Position numbers and translations under genes: made by a program
DNA from: a bacterium
Lineage (GTDB): Bacteria; Desulfobacterota; DSWW01
DNA: 48,169 nucleotides
Assembly (NCBI GenBank): GCA_028277985.1
Contig: JANQFG010000268.1
Location: 1-48,169 of the forward strand
Direction of reading: 5' to 3'
Notes under the pieces: model-generated
Told to the model about the DNA's origin: nothing
What the model saw: only the letters and a program-made list of their open reading frames with translations
The model's database searches: none
Shown: piece after piece, positions 8,071 through 15,607 of the stretch
How the letters are laid out: every line of letters starts with the position of its first letter
Numbering within the stretch: the stretch's first letter is position 1

Positions 8071-9303
8071 CTATTCTTCTCCTTCCACTTGAATGATGGC
8101 CGCGTCCGCTTGGGCAAGCCCGCCGCAGATCCCGCAGGCACCATAGCCCCCGCCCCTTCTGCGGAGCTCGTAGGCAAGGGTCATCAGGATTCGGGCACCG
8201 CTGGCTCCCACGGGATGGCCGAGGGCGACCGCGCCGCCGTTCACGTTGATCTTCTCACGCAGTGCGCTCAGCTTTGCCGCGTCGCCGCCGTAATACTCAT
8301 CCGCCAGTATCTTGCTCGATACGAGGGGCATGGCGGCAAAGGCCTCGTTGATTTCGAGCAGGGAAAGGTCATCCAGCCCGAGGCTTGCCTGCCCCAGGGC
8401 CTTCTGGATCGCATCCGCAGGCGCAGAAGCGATGTAGCGAGGCTCGCGCGCCACACTGGCCACCGTGAGAATGGTCGCCAGTGGCTTGAGCCCCAAGTCC
8501 AGGGCCTTTTCCTTGGTCATGAGCACGACCGCGCTCGCGCCGGCATCGAGGCCGGGCGCGTTTCCTGCGGTGACCGTCGGGCTGCCGTAAACCGGTTTCA
8601 GTTTTGCGAGCTTTTCCAGGCTCGTGTCCGGCCTTGGGGATTCGTCCCTGTCGAAGACGACCGGCTCGCCTTTTCGCTGCGGGATCTCCACAGGCATCAG
8701 CTCGTCCGCGAACCTTCCGGCCTCGTTCGCTTCAGCCCACTTCTTCTGGCTCCCCACGGCCCACTCGTCCTGCTCCTCCCTGCTGATTCCGTGCTCCAAC
8801 GCCACATCCCCGGCGTCTTTCGCAAGGGAGTTATGGCCCGTGTACCCGATCGGAAACAGGTGGTCCTTGACCTTCGGCTGCGCAAGACCCGTTTCCCATC
8901 TCACATTGTGGAGCACGAAGGGCGTGTTGCTCATGTTCTCGGCACCCACGGCGAGGACCGTTTCCGCCTCACCGTAGCGAACGTCCCGGAAGCCCATCTG
9001 CACGCAGGTGAGGGAGGAGCAGCATGCCCGGTCCAGGGTGAGCGAAACGGTCTCCGGGGGGAGCCCCGCCTTGAGCAGGGCCTGGCGAGCATTGACGTTG
9101 TACTCGATGGCCGCCTCCGACTGGATGCACATGCCGTAATAGACCATGTCGACCGCTTCACCCGGCAAAGAAGCTTTCTCCAGAGCTTCCCGGATGACCA
9201 TGGCGCCCAGATCCGTGCTGTGAAAGCTCCGGAGGAGCCCGCCGAACTTGCTGAAGGGTGTTCGAAGGGCACTGACTACGACGACTTCTCTTGGTGTTCC
9301 CAT
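8071..9303 (-). CDS. Thiolase (acetyl-CoA acyltransferase family)
   Basis: A 410-residue thiolase that cleaves 3-ketoacyl-CoA with CoA (or condenses two acyl-CoAs). Family residues are present: nucleophile Cys94 in DRACCSSLT, NVNGGAVALGHPVGASG with His363, and the second active-site cysteine region CGICGG near 390-393, which varies from the usual C-x-GGG. Length is normal. It is translated from ATG 9303 and lies between the GntR regulator and an enoyl-CoA hydratase. Unlike the thiolase-fold proteins at 23887 and 25052, this one keeps a complete catalytic set, so it is the best candidate for the final thiolytic step. Confidence 0.9.
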   Translation of the reverse strand: MGTPREVVVVSALRTPFSKFGGLLRSFHSTDLGAMVIREALEKASLPGEAVDMVYYGMCIQSEAAIEYNVNARQALLKAGLPPETVSLTLDRACCSSLTCVQMGFRDVRYGEAETVLAVGAENMSNTPFVLHNVRWETGLAQPKVKDHLFPIGYTGHNSLAKDAGDVALEHGISREEQDEWAVGSQKKWAEANEAGRFADELMPVEIPQRKGEPVVFDRDESPRPDTSLEKLAKLKPVYGSPTVTAGNAPGLDAGASAVVLMTKEKALDLGLKPLATILTVASVAREPRYIASAPADAIQKALGQASLGLDDLSLLEINEAFAAMPLVSSKILADEYYGGDAAKLSALREKINVNGGAVALGHPVGASGARILMTLAYELRRRGGGYGACGICGGLAQADAAIIQVEGEE

Positions 9304-9340
9304 GGGGATTCCTGTCTGTGCGGGTCGTATCGGGTGGGCT

Positions 9341-10084
9341 TCAGCCTTCCTCGGTTGAGGCGATCACCTCGCGAAGCTTCTCTCCGACAAAATCAAGGTG
9401 TCGGATGACCGCCTTTCGCGCCCTGTTCGGCTCGCCTTCGGCGATGAGATCCACGATCTGCCGGTACTGCTGCAGGAGTTTCTTCGAAATGTTCGGTACA
9501 TTCTTGAGCTTCTGCCGCCCCCAGGGAAAGGCCCCCTCCATCAAGGTCCAGACCGATTTCATGTAGTGGGCGTAGACCGAGTTGTGGGTCGCGTCCGCAA
9601 TGGCGAAGAAGGTCTTCTGGTAGAGGTTGCCGGGCTCCACTTCCAGGATGGACTTCTTGCCCCTCACCTGCTGCTCGAGCTGGTCCGCATAGTTCTTGAT
9701 CGTCTTCAGATCGGATTCCGTGGCCCGTTCCGCGGCCAGGGCCGCGCCCTCGGAATCGATCTTTACCCGGACCTCGAAGAGCTCGAGCACCTTGGAAGGG
9801 TCCACGTCGATCATGTCCTGGATCGGCTCCCGGATGCTCTGATGAACCACCGATTTCACGATGCTTCCTTCGCGAGGCCGCACCTCGATCAGCCCGATCG
9901 TCTCGAGTACGGTCAGGGCCTCCCGCAGGGTGGGGCGGCTCACGCCGAGCATTTCGGACAGGTCCTGCTCCTTGGGCAGACGGTCGCCCGGCTGGAGGCC
10001 GCCCGACAGGATCATGTCCTTGATCTGTTCAACGATCTTCTGGGAGATCTTCACGTTCTTCTCGATGGGAACCAGATTCTTCAT
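9341..10084 (-). CDS. FadR/GntR-family transcriptional regulator (FCD domain)
   Basis: A 247-residue repressor-type regulator. The N-terminal winged helix-turn-helix spans about residues 10-76 (PKEQDLSEMLGVSRPTLREA at 37-56), followed by an alpha-helical FCD effector domain (about 85-240). The Asp-x3-Phe-His metal-binding signature of many FCD domains reads YQKTFF here (155-160), so a metal site is unlikely and an acyl-CoA effector is plausible. Divergent from the mutase operon, it heads the thiolase/hydratase operon. Palindromes of the type bound by FadR-subfamily proteins (GGTC-N-GACC) lie in its own promoter region and again near 20.1-20.3 kb, suggesting autoregulation and control of both loci. 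Confidence 0.87.
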   Translation of the reverse strand: MKNLVPIEKNVKISQKIVEQIKDMILSGGLQPGDRLPKEQDLSEMLGVSRPTLREALTVLETIGLIEVRPREGSIVKSVVHQSIREPIQDMIDVDPSKVLELFEVRVKIDSEGAALAAERATESDLKTIKNYADQLEQQVRGKKSILEVEPGNLYQKTFFAIADATHNSVYAHYMKSVWTLMEGAFPWGRQKLKNVPNISKKLLQQYRQIVDLIAEGEPNRARKAVIRHLDFVGEKLREVIASTEEG

Positions 10085-10202
10085 CGTCTCGTGCCCCTGC
10101 GGTTGTCACTAACCGATTGATTCTAGGATTGATTTCGCTACGAACGCCGCCCCGCCGTTCCCCATGAGCCCAAGGTGTGCCCGGTGAGACCGTTCTTATT
10201 CT

Positions 10203-10211
10203 AGTCTGACT
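10203..10211. promoter_or_regulatory. Predicted GntR operator O1
   Basis: AGTCTGACT is a perfect palindrome around one central base (AGTC-T-GACT). It lies directly downstream of a leftward TATATT box, in a position to repress the regulator's own operon. It is the weakest of four copies relative to the TGGTCTGACCA ideal. Confidence 0.5.
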
Positions 10212-10301
10212 TAATATAGGTTTAGTTAACAGATATACTTCAAATCCTCCCCGAATGCAAGCGAAAATCAGGCGGAAGGACTCGGGCGAGGAGGAATTTT
10301 C

Positions 10302-10331
10302 TTGACAAAAGAAGGCCCGAGGTGATAGCCT
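10302..10331 (+). promoter_or_regulatory. Candidate sigma-70 promoter of the mutase operon
   Basis: TTGACA (10302-10307), an 18-nt spacer and TAGCCT (10326-10331). The -35 is perfect and the -10 is weak. The predicted start region coincides with operator O2, which suits repression by steric block. The ATG follows about 50 nt later. Confidence 0.5.
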
Positions 10332-10337
10332 TTTTTT

Positions 10338-10347
10338 TGGTCTGACT
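10338..10347. promoter_or_regulatory. Predicted GntR operator O2
   Basis: TGGTCTGACT, identical on the complementary strand to O4 at 20294-20303. It sits at the expected transcription start of the mutase operon. The core GGTC-T-GACT is one transition away from a perfect palindrome. Confidence 0.6.
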
Positions 10348-10387
10348 ATAAACAAGTAAAATCTATATAGACGGAAAGGAAGCTTCC

Positions 10388-12058
10388 ATGGCGAATCAGG
10401 ACGGGGGAGAGAATTTCAGGAAGGCGAAGGAAGCGTGGGAGAAGGGCAGGGAGAGGTATGCGGCCAAGCTGAAGCCCGGCACCAACCTGTCCGGGATCCC
10501 GATCAAGACCGTGTACACGAAAGAGGATGTTGAGGACCTGGATCTGGATACTATGCCGGGGGTCTACCCGTTCACCCGGGGGCTCTATGCGGACGGGTAT
10601 GCGCTGACCCCCTGGATGCAGCAGATGGTCTTCGGCTTCGGGACCTGTGAAGAGACGCGAACCAAGATGGAGACGCTGGTGGAGCAGGGCATGGAGGGGT
10701 ATTTCGGCCACAAGGTTTTCAATGTGGTCTACGACATTCCTGCCATGTACGGAATCGACGCGGATCATCCCGAGGCTGAGGGGAACGTGGGGCAGTGCGG
10801 CGTGCATCTGTCCACGCCGGACGACTACGACGAGCTCATCCGGGGCTGGGAACTGGAGACGACCAATTTCTCGTTGATCACGGGCGAGAACTGCCTTCCC
10901 GGCTTGGCCCACATCGTGGCCGCCGCGGAGAGGCGAGGCAAGACGCCGGATGCGCTGCGCGGAAACTCGATGAACTGGTATCCCCGGACAGCCGTGCAGG
11001 ATATCCCGTCCTGGGAACCGGAGCACGGCTACGCCCTGATGGCCGATCTGATCAAGTACTGCACCCGGTACATCCCCCCCTGGAACACGACCAACATCTT
11101 CATGTACGGAATCTCCGAGGCAGGGGCGACGCCGGTGCAGGAACTCGCGTACGGCCTGGCCTGGGGCAAATCCGTGATCGATGCGGGCAAGGAGGCCGGA
11201 TTGGAGCCGGACGCTTTCGTAGGCCGTCTCGGTTTCCAGGTCGGTGTGCAGAGCAATTTCTTCGAAGAGATCGCCAAGCTCCGGGCCCTCCGGAAAATGT
11301 GGGCCAAGATCACGCGGGACGCGGGGTGCACCAAGTCGAAGTGCCTGCATGCACGCGTTCACATCCATACGAGCGGCAACGTGCTCGTTGCCCAGCAACC
11401 GCTCAACAACACGGCCAGGATCACGATGCAGATCATGGCGGCCGTGTTGGGCGGCGTCCAGTCGATCCACTCCTGCTCGTACGACGAGACGATCGGAATT
11501 CCCACCGAGCTCTCGCACCGGACCGCCCTGCGGTCTCAACAGATCATGATGTGGGAGAGCGGGATCAAGGACGTGGCCGACCCGCTGGCAGGGTCCTACT
11601 ATGTGGAATGGCTGACCGACCAGATCGAGCAGGAGGCCTGGAAGCTCTTCAACGAGCTGGAGGAGCGGGGAGGTTACATGAAGGGCCTGAAGGACGGTTG
11701 GGTCAAGCAATCGATCGACAACAGTGCCTATATGCGGAAGAAAGCGATCAAGAACGGGGAGCTGCCGGTGGTGGGGGTGAATCGGTATGTGACGGCGGAA
11801 AAGGAGGAGCACCAGCCGTTCCGGGTGGATTACGAGGTGGAGAAGAAGGCGATCGAGCGGCTTCGGGCCTTCCGGAACAAGAGGAATGCCCAGGAAGTGG
11901 AAACATCCCTCGGGCAGTTGGGCGAGGCGTGCGCGAAGCTCAAGGCAGGGGAGGGCGAGCTGATGCCGACCCTGATCGATGCCGCCCGCAAGGGGGTTAC
12001 CAACGGCGAGATGATGGATGTCATGCGTGAGGCCTTCGGTTGGGTGGTCATGGAATAA
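10388..12058 (+). CDS. Adenosylcobalamin-dependent acyl-CoA mutase, catalytic (large) subunit, noncanonical active site
   Basis: A 556-residue homologue of the methylmalonyl-CoA mutase alpha domain (TIM barrel), which rearranges acyl-CoA carbon skeletons by radical chemistry. Fold markers are YPFTRGLYADGY (60-71), FGFGTCEETR (82-91), DADHPEAEGNVGQCGV (124-139), EAGATPVQE (244-252) and AQQPLNN. Key active-site positions differ from known mutases. Tyr71 occupies the methylmalonyl mutase Tyr89 position, but the carboxylate-binding Arg207 position is Ala216 and the His244 position is Gly241 (MYGISEAGAT against GYHIREAGAT). The QND segment is also replaced, by MNWYPRT. The usual substrate is therefore unlikely and the true one is unknown. 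The B12-binding domain is a separate gene (12119). First gene of an operon with a crotonase and an acyl-CoA dehydrogenase. Confidence 0.85.
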   Translation: MANQDGGENFRKAKEAWEKGRERYAAKLKPGTNLSGIPIKTVYTKEDVEDLDLDTMPGVYPFTRGLYADGYALTPWMQQMVFGFGTCEETRTKMETLVEQGMEGYFGHKVFNVVYDIPAMYGIDADHPEAEGNVGQCGVHLSTPDDYDELIRGWELETTNFSLITGENCLPGLAHIVAAAERRGKTPDALRGNSMNWYPRTAVQDIPSWEPEHGYALMADLIKYCTRYIPPWNTTNIFMYGISEAGATPVQELAYGLAWGKSVIDAGKEAGLEPDAFVGRLGFQVGVQSNFFEEIAKLRALRKMWAKITRDAGCTKSKCLHARVHIHTSGNVLVAQQPLNNTARITMQIMAAVLGGVQSIHSCSYDETIGIPTELSHRTALRSQQIMMWESGIKDVADPLAGSYYVEWLTDQIEQEAWKLFNELEERGGYMKGLKDGWVKQSIDNSAYMRKKAIKNGELPVVGVNRYVTAEKEEHQPFRVDYEVEKKAIERLRAFRNKRNAQEVETSLGQLGEACAKLKAGEGELMPTLIDAARKGVTNGEMMDVMREAFGWVVME

Positions 12059-12074
12059 CAAGCTGAAGCAATCC

Positions 12075-12096
12075 AAAAACTCCTGTCGGAGTTTTT
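12075..12096 (+). terminator. Intercistronic hairpin between mutase subunits (terminator- or attenuator-like)
   Basis: A nine-base-pair stem, AAAAACTCC / GGAGTTTTT, encloses a TGTC tetraloop. It starts 17 nt after the mutase stop codon and ends in five T residues. It resembles an intrinsic terminator with a short GC core. Because the B12-binding subunit follows 23 nt later with no clear promoter, partial termination or processing that lowers expression of the second subunit is plausible. Confidence 0.5.
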
Positions 12097-12118
12097 CTCT
12101 GGAATGGAGGGACTTGAA

Positions 12119-12526
12119 TTGGCCGAGAAGAAGATTCGAGTGCTGCTCGCGAAGAAGAAGATCGATGTCCACGGCCGCGGTTCGAAGCTGTTTGCCCGAG
12201 AGCTGAGGGACGCCGGGATGGAGGTGATCTACTTTCGTTTCGGCACGGTCGAGGAGATCGTCAATGCCGCGCTCCAGGAGGACGTGGATGTGATCGGCCT
12301 CAGCATCATGACGAGCGGTCACCTGCGAGTGGCCGAGAGGTTGATCCCCGCACTCAAGGAGAAGGGCATGACCGAAGTGCTCATCATCATGGGAGGCGTG
12401 ATACCGGAGGTGGATTTCGATCCCTTGAAGAAGATGGGGGTTCACGAGGTCTTTCCACCGGGCCTTCCCGGAGAAACGATTGCGGACTACATCCGGGAGC
12501 GGGCCGGCGAAGCCAGGTTGGATTGA
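12119..12526 (+). CDS. Adenosylcobalamin-dependent acyl-CoA mutase, B12-binding (small) subunit
   Basis: A 135-residue Rossmann-like cobalamin-binding domain, partner of the large subunit at 10388. The base-off/His-on motif D-x-H-x2-G is present (Asp16, His18, Gly21 in KKIDVHGRG), followed by SIMTSGH and GGVIP, all standard for this fold. I prefer the TTG at 12119: GGAGG at 12106-12110 is well placed for it, and the resulting MAEKKIRVLLAK matches the usual N-terminus of these subunits. The in-frame ATG at 12104 has no ribosome-binding site. The residue two before His is Val instead of the usual Gly. Cobalamin binding is well supported. Confidence 0.88.
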   Translation: MAEKKIRVLLAKKKIDVHGRGSKLFARELRDAGMEVIYFRFGTVEEIVNAALQEDVDVIGLSIMTSGHLRVAERLIPALKEKGMTEVLIIMGGVIPEVDFDPLKKMGVHEVFPPGLPGETIADYIRERAGEARLD

Positions 12527-12541
12527 GAGGGGAAAGAGCGT

Positions 12542-13333
12542 ATGGACTACGAAACCATGATCGTGGAAGTCAAGGACAAGGTAGGACGCATCACGTTCAA
12601 CCGTCCCGAGGTGCTCAATGCATACAGCGAGCAGATGTCAAAGGAGATGGTTCGGGCGGTCGACCAGTTGTCAAAGGACCCGGAGGTCCGGGTGGTTGTC
12701 ATCACGGGCAGCGGCCGCGCCTTCATGGCCGGTGCGGACGTGAGCATGCTGAAAGGGTGGACCGAAGCGCAGGGAGGCGCGGAAGAAGTCGCCGGAATCC
12801 TTGGCGAGTACTTCTCACCGAACATGCTGGAAAACTGCCCGAAACCGGTTGTGGCGGCCATCAACGGGATTGCATTCGGCATGGGTTGTGAGATGCTCCT
12901 GGGCTGCGATATCCGAATCGCGGCTGAGAGCGCCCAGTTCGGCCAGCCGGAGATCAAGCTCGGGATCATGACGGGCGCCGGGGGGAGTCAGCGGCTTCCT
13001 CGTCTCGTGGGAACCGGAAAGGCGATGGAGATGATCCTCACCGGGGACCCGATCGATGCGGACGAAGCGCTTCGGTACGGGCTGGTGACCCGGGTCGTTC
13101 CGGATGATCAACTCGAAGAGGCGGTCGGCAAGCTCGTCGGCAAGCTCTTGAAGAAATCGGCAACCGCCCTTCGGCTCTCCAAAGAGGCTGTGATCACAGC
13201 AAACACGAAGGGGCTCTACGATGGGGCGGCTCACGAGCTGAAGCTGTTCGCGGGCATCTTCGAAACCGCAGACGCAAAGGAAGGGGTGTCCGCCTTCCTG
13301 GAGAAGCGAAAGCCCGACTTCAACAAGGAGTAG
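12542..13333 (+). CDS. Enoyl-CoA hydratase (crotonase family)
   Basis: A 263-residue crotonase that should hydrate 2-enoyl-CoA. Oxyanion-hole segments are AGADV (63-67) and NGIAFGMG (108-115). Both catalytic glutamates are present: Glu117 in GMGCE and Glu137 in QPEIKLG, followed by MTGAGGSQRLPRLVG, very close to textbook enoyl-CoA hydratase. It starts at ATG 12542 after a GAGGGGAAAGAG site, 15 nt behind the B12 subunit, in the middle of the mutase operon. It probably acts on the product of the downstream acyl-CoA dehydrogenase. Confidence 0.9.
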   Translation: MDYETMIVEVKDKVGRITFNRPEVLNAYSEQMSKEMVRAVDQLSKDPEVRVVVITGSGRAFMAGADVSMLKGWTEAQGGAEEVAGILGEYFSPNMLENCPKPVVAAINGIAFGMGCEMLLGCDIRIAAESAQFGQPEIKLGIMTGAGGSQRLPRLVGTGKAMEMILTGDPIDADEALRYGLVTRVVPDDQLEEAVGKLVGKLLKKSATALRLSKEAVITANTKGLYDGAAHELKLFAGIFETADAKEGVSAFLEKRKPDFNKE

Positions 13334-13354
13334 TGAGCGGGAAGGGACGATGCC

Positions 13355-14509
13355 ATGGATTTCAGCTGGTCCGAAGAACAGACCTCGATGCGGGAGCAGG
13401 CATACAAGTTCGGCAAGGAGGTGGTTGCGCCCCGTTCCGCCGAAATGGACGAAAAAGAGGAGCTGGACTGGGAGGCATGGAAGCAGGCCGCCGAGTTCGG
13501 TTTCCAGGGTATGGTCGTGCCTCAGAAATACGGTGGGCTCGATCTGGACCCGCTCACGATTTGCATCACCATGGAAGGGCTCGGCCACGGATCCAGGGAC
13601 GTGGGTTTCGTCACCTCCCTGGGGGCTCATATGGTGATCTGCGAGATTCCGATCGTGGAGGCGGGAACCGAAGCCCAGAAGGAGAAATACCTGCCGAAGC
13701 TCGTCTCGGGCGAATGGGTCGGCGGATACGGGCAGACCGAACCCGGGGCAGGAAGCGACGTGGCAGGCATGACCGCCAAGGCGGAGAAGAAGGGGGACTG
13801 CTGGATCCTGAACGGGTCCAAGACCTTCATCACCAACGGGCCGATCGGGGATGTCTTCGTCGTGTTGGCCACCATAGACAAGTCCCTTGGACACAAGGGG
13901 ATCACCGCCTTTATCGTGGAGAGCTCCTTCGAGGGGTTCAAGCGGGGTAGGAAACTGGAGAAGATGGGCATGCGTGCTTCACCGACGGGAGAGCTCATCT
14001 TCGAGGATTGCGTCGTGCCCGAGGAAAACGTGCTCGGAGAGGTGGGCAAAGGGTTCAAGGTTGGGATGAGCACCCTCGTCTGGGAAAGAGCCACCATGCT
14101 TCCTGCGCTGGTCGGGATCTCCGAGGCTCGTCTGGAGGAGGCGGTCCGGTACGCCAAGAACCGAGTCCAGTTCGGCCAGCCCATCGCTGCATTCCAGGAG
14201 ATCCAGCACAAGCTGGCCAACATGAAGATGCACCTGGAGCTCTACAAGACGATCTTCTACCGGGTGGCCTGGATGAAATCCCAGGGCATGCCCGCCACGC
14301 TGGAGGCCTCGGTGGCCAAGCTGTTCTTCGGCGAGGTGAGCCGCCAGGATGCGCTGGACGCCTTCCAGATCCACGGCGGGTACGGATACATGAAGGAGTA
14401 CCCGATCGAGCGGGACGTCCGGGACTGCATCGCCAACACGCTTGGTGGAGGGACGAGCGAAATCCAGCGGTCCATCATCGCCCGGGAACTGCTCAAGATG
14501 TATGACTGA
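13355..14509 (+). CDS. Acyl-CoA dehydrogenase
   Basis: A 384-residue FAD-dependent dehydrogenase that introduces a 2,3 double bond into acyl-CoA and passes electrons to ETF. Signatures are GYGQTEPGAGSDVAGM, FITNGPIGD and GGYGYMKEYPIERDVRD near 341-357. The short/medium-chain catalytic Glu position (YEGT) is GGGT here, whereas Glu244 in WERA occupies the helix-G position used by isovaleryl-CoA and long-chain dehydrogenases. A branched or bulky substrate is therefore plausible. Last gene of the mutase operon, followed by a palindromic hairpin at 14588-14608. Confidence 0.9.
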   Translation: MDFSWSEEQTSMREQAYKFGKEVVAPRSAEMDEKEELDWEAWKQAAEFGFQGMVVPQKYGGLDLDPLTICITMEGLGHGSRDVGFVTSLGAHMVICEIPIVEAGTEAQKEKYLPKLVSGEWVGGYGQTEPGAGSDVAGMTAKAEKKGDCWILNGSKTFITNGPIGDVFVVLATIDKSLGHKGITAFIVESSFEGFKRGRKLEKMGMRASPTGELIFEDCVVPEENVLGEVGKGFKVGMSTLVWERATMLPALVGISEARLEEAVRYAKNRVQFGQPIAAFQEIQHKLANMKMHLELYKTIFYRVAWMKSQGMPATLEASVAKLFFGEVSRQDALDAFQIHGGYGYMKEYPIERDVRDCIANTLGGGTSEIQRSIIARELLKMYD

Positions 14510-14587
14510 ATTTCAGTCGAAAGGTCGGTCTGTACACACCCCAGTAATAGACCAGGGCAACCGCAGGGCATAGGTGCGCCAAGCCTG

Positions 14588-14608
14588 ATGAAGACGTGAC
14601 GTCTTCAT
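14588..14608. terminator. Palindromic hairpin between convergent genes
   Basis: ATGAAGACGT and ACGTCTTCAT flank a single G, giving a perfect 10-bp inverted repeat (an 8-bp stem with a 5-nt loop as RNA). It lies between the end of the mutase operon and the end of the leftward membrane-protein gene. No T tract is seen on either side, so a factor-assisted or bidirectional terminator is a guess. Confidence 0.4.
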
Positions 14609-14630
14609 GGGCTGGCCTCCTTCATAGAGC

Positions 14631-15401
14631 TCACTGGAACCATTCGGCTGGGATCAGGCATGAAATGCCGACGCATATCCAAATTACGGCACTGACAACC
14701 TCGAATCTTCGTAGCAACAATCCGTATCTTGTCGAAATATCTCTGAACCAGAGGAGCCTTATGCTGCACCAGGTAGCGGCGAGCCCTATGATCAGGTGGA
14801 TCGCAATGTCCAGGAACTTCACGGAAAAGAAAGTGATGACGAGTAGAAGAATCAACCTCCCATAGGTCCTCGTAGTCCGAGATTCTTCCTCCTTCTGAAT
14901 TTGGGCCTGCTCCTTCAGTGTAGACAGAATCTCTTCCATCTTTTCGAAACCGCGAAGCAAAAGACGCTTCCCGCCCCCTGCAAAGACCCGTATCTCGGAA
15001 ATAGCGCCTTCAGTGTCTCTGACAACCCGCAGCCTGCTGATTTCCCGCAACGCAACTACCTCTTCGGTCTTTTCGGAAAATCGTTCCAAGGACTCGGGCG
15101 TAATCCGGAGTTTCGTCCGCACAGCCCTGTGACGTATGTAGCCGGCTATGAACTTGGGCAGAGGGAAGAGCAGCAGGACGGGTAAAACAGTAAGACAATA
15201 GAGGATTGCGAGCACCCAGGCCAGACCAACGAAACTTATCTCAACGTTCTCGCCAACCAAAGAAAGGAGAAGCAGAGGCAACATAACGGGCACAAGAGGC
15301 ACAACAATGTAGGCAAAGATGACGTAGGGCTTGCGTTTCTTCAGACTGCCGACCGGAGGATGCACGGAGTCGTAAACACGTCCCCCATTCTCATACCCCA
15401 T
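14631..15401 (-). CDS. Integral membrane protein with cytosolic PH-like domain (uncharacterised)
   Basis: A 256-residue protein I do not recognise. Hydrophobic segments lie near residues 22-47, 54-80, 178-212 and 232-251. Between the second and third is a soluble stretch (about 95-165) with alternating beta-like segments (KLRITPESLERF, VVALREISRLRVVRD, SEIRVFAGGGKRLLLR) and a final helix. This pattern is typical of bacterial PH-like (DUF304-type) domains in membrane proteins. I chose the ATG at 15401, with GGAG eight bases upstream, over the GTG at 15410, which overlaps that site. Base composition is less GC-rich than the flanking operons, as for the next two genes. Confidence 0.6.
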   Translation of the reverse strand: MGYENGGRVYDSVHPPVGSLKKRKPYVIFAYIVVPLVPVMLPLLLLSLVGENVEISFVGLAWVLAILYCLTVLPVLLLFPLPKFIAGYIRHRAVRTKLRITPESLERFSEKTEEVVALREISRLRVVRDTEGAISEIRVFAGGGKRLLLRGFEKMEEILSTLKEQAQIQKEEESRTTRTYGRLILLLVITFFSVKFLDIAIHLIIGLAATWCSIRLLWFRDISTRYGLLLRRFEVVSAVIWICVGISCLIPAEWFQ

Positions 15402-15503
15402 CGATGTCACTCCAGAGAGGCAAAGAGTGGCTGGTCACGTTGTATGCTTCTCCCGCAGTCCACTGGATCCATATCCGCAACTTGATTTCAGCACAGACTT
15501 AAC

Positions 15504-15533
15504 TTGACACAAGGACATGGAAGAGGATATCGT
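15504..15533 (+). promoter_or_regulatory. Candidate sigma-70 promoter of the leucine-rich-repeat gene
   Basis: TTGACA (15504-15509) with TATCGT (15528-15533) after 18 nt. The leader that follows is strongly AT-rich and contains a perfect 7-bp inverted repeat, GTTATTT-ATA-AAATAAC (15556-15572), between promoter and ribosome-binding site. That repeat could be an operator or an mRNA stem. Confidence 0.4.
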
Positions 15534-15607
15534 TTCAAATAGAATGGATAATACAGTTATTTATAAAATAACACAATACATGAATTGCGAATGCATTGGA
15601 GGTGACG

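Larger units (their letters stand above)
10085..10387. other. Divergent regulatory region between the GntR regulator and the mutase operon (303 nt)
   Basis: No gene. It contains operator-like palindromes at 10203-10211 and 10338-10347 and a rightward promoter at 10302-10331. On the minus strand a TATATT box is followed at once by AAGTCAGACTAGA, an arrangement closely mirrored at 20287-20304. The stretch is clearly AT-richer than its flanks. No riboswitch-like conserved block was recognised. Confidence 0.6.

Noticed and set aside
10085..10387. Cobalamin riboswitch ahead of the mutase operon
   Set aside because: No B12-box-like conserved block or suitable leader was seen. The region is explained by promoter and operator sequences.
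10346..12445. 699-codon open frame on the minus strand opposite the mutase genes
   Set aside because: It is a GC-driven shadow frame: composition is rich in His, Arg and Gly without domain motifs, and the plus-strand frame encodes a clear mutase.
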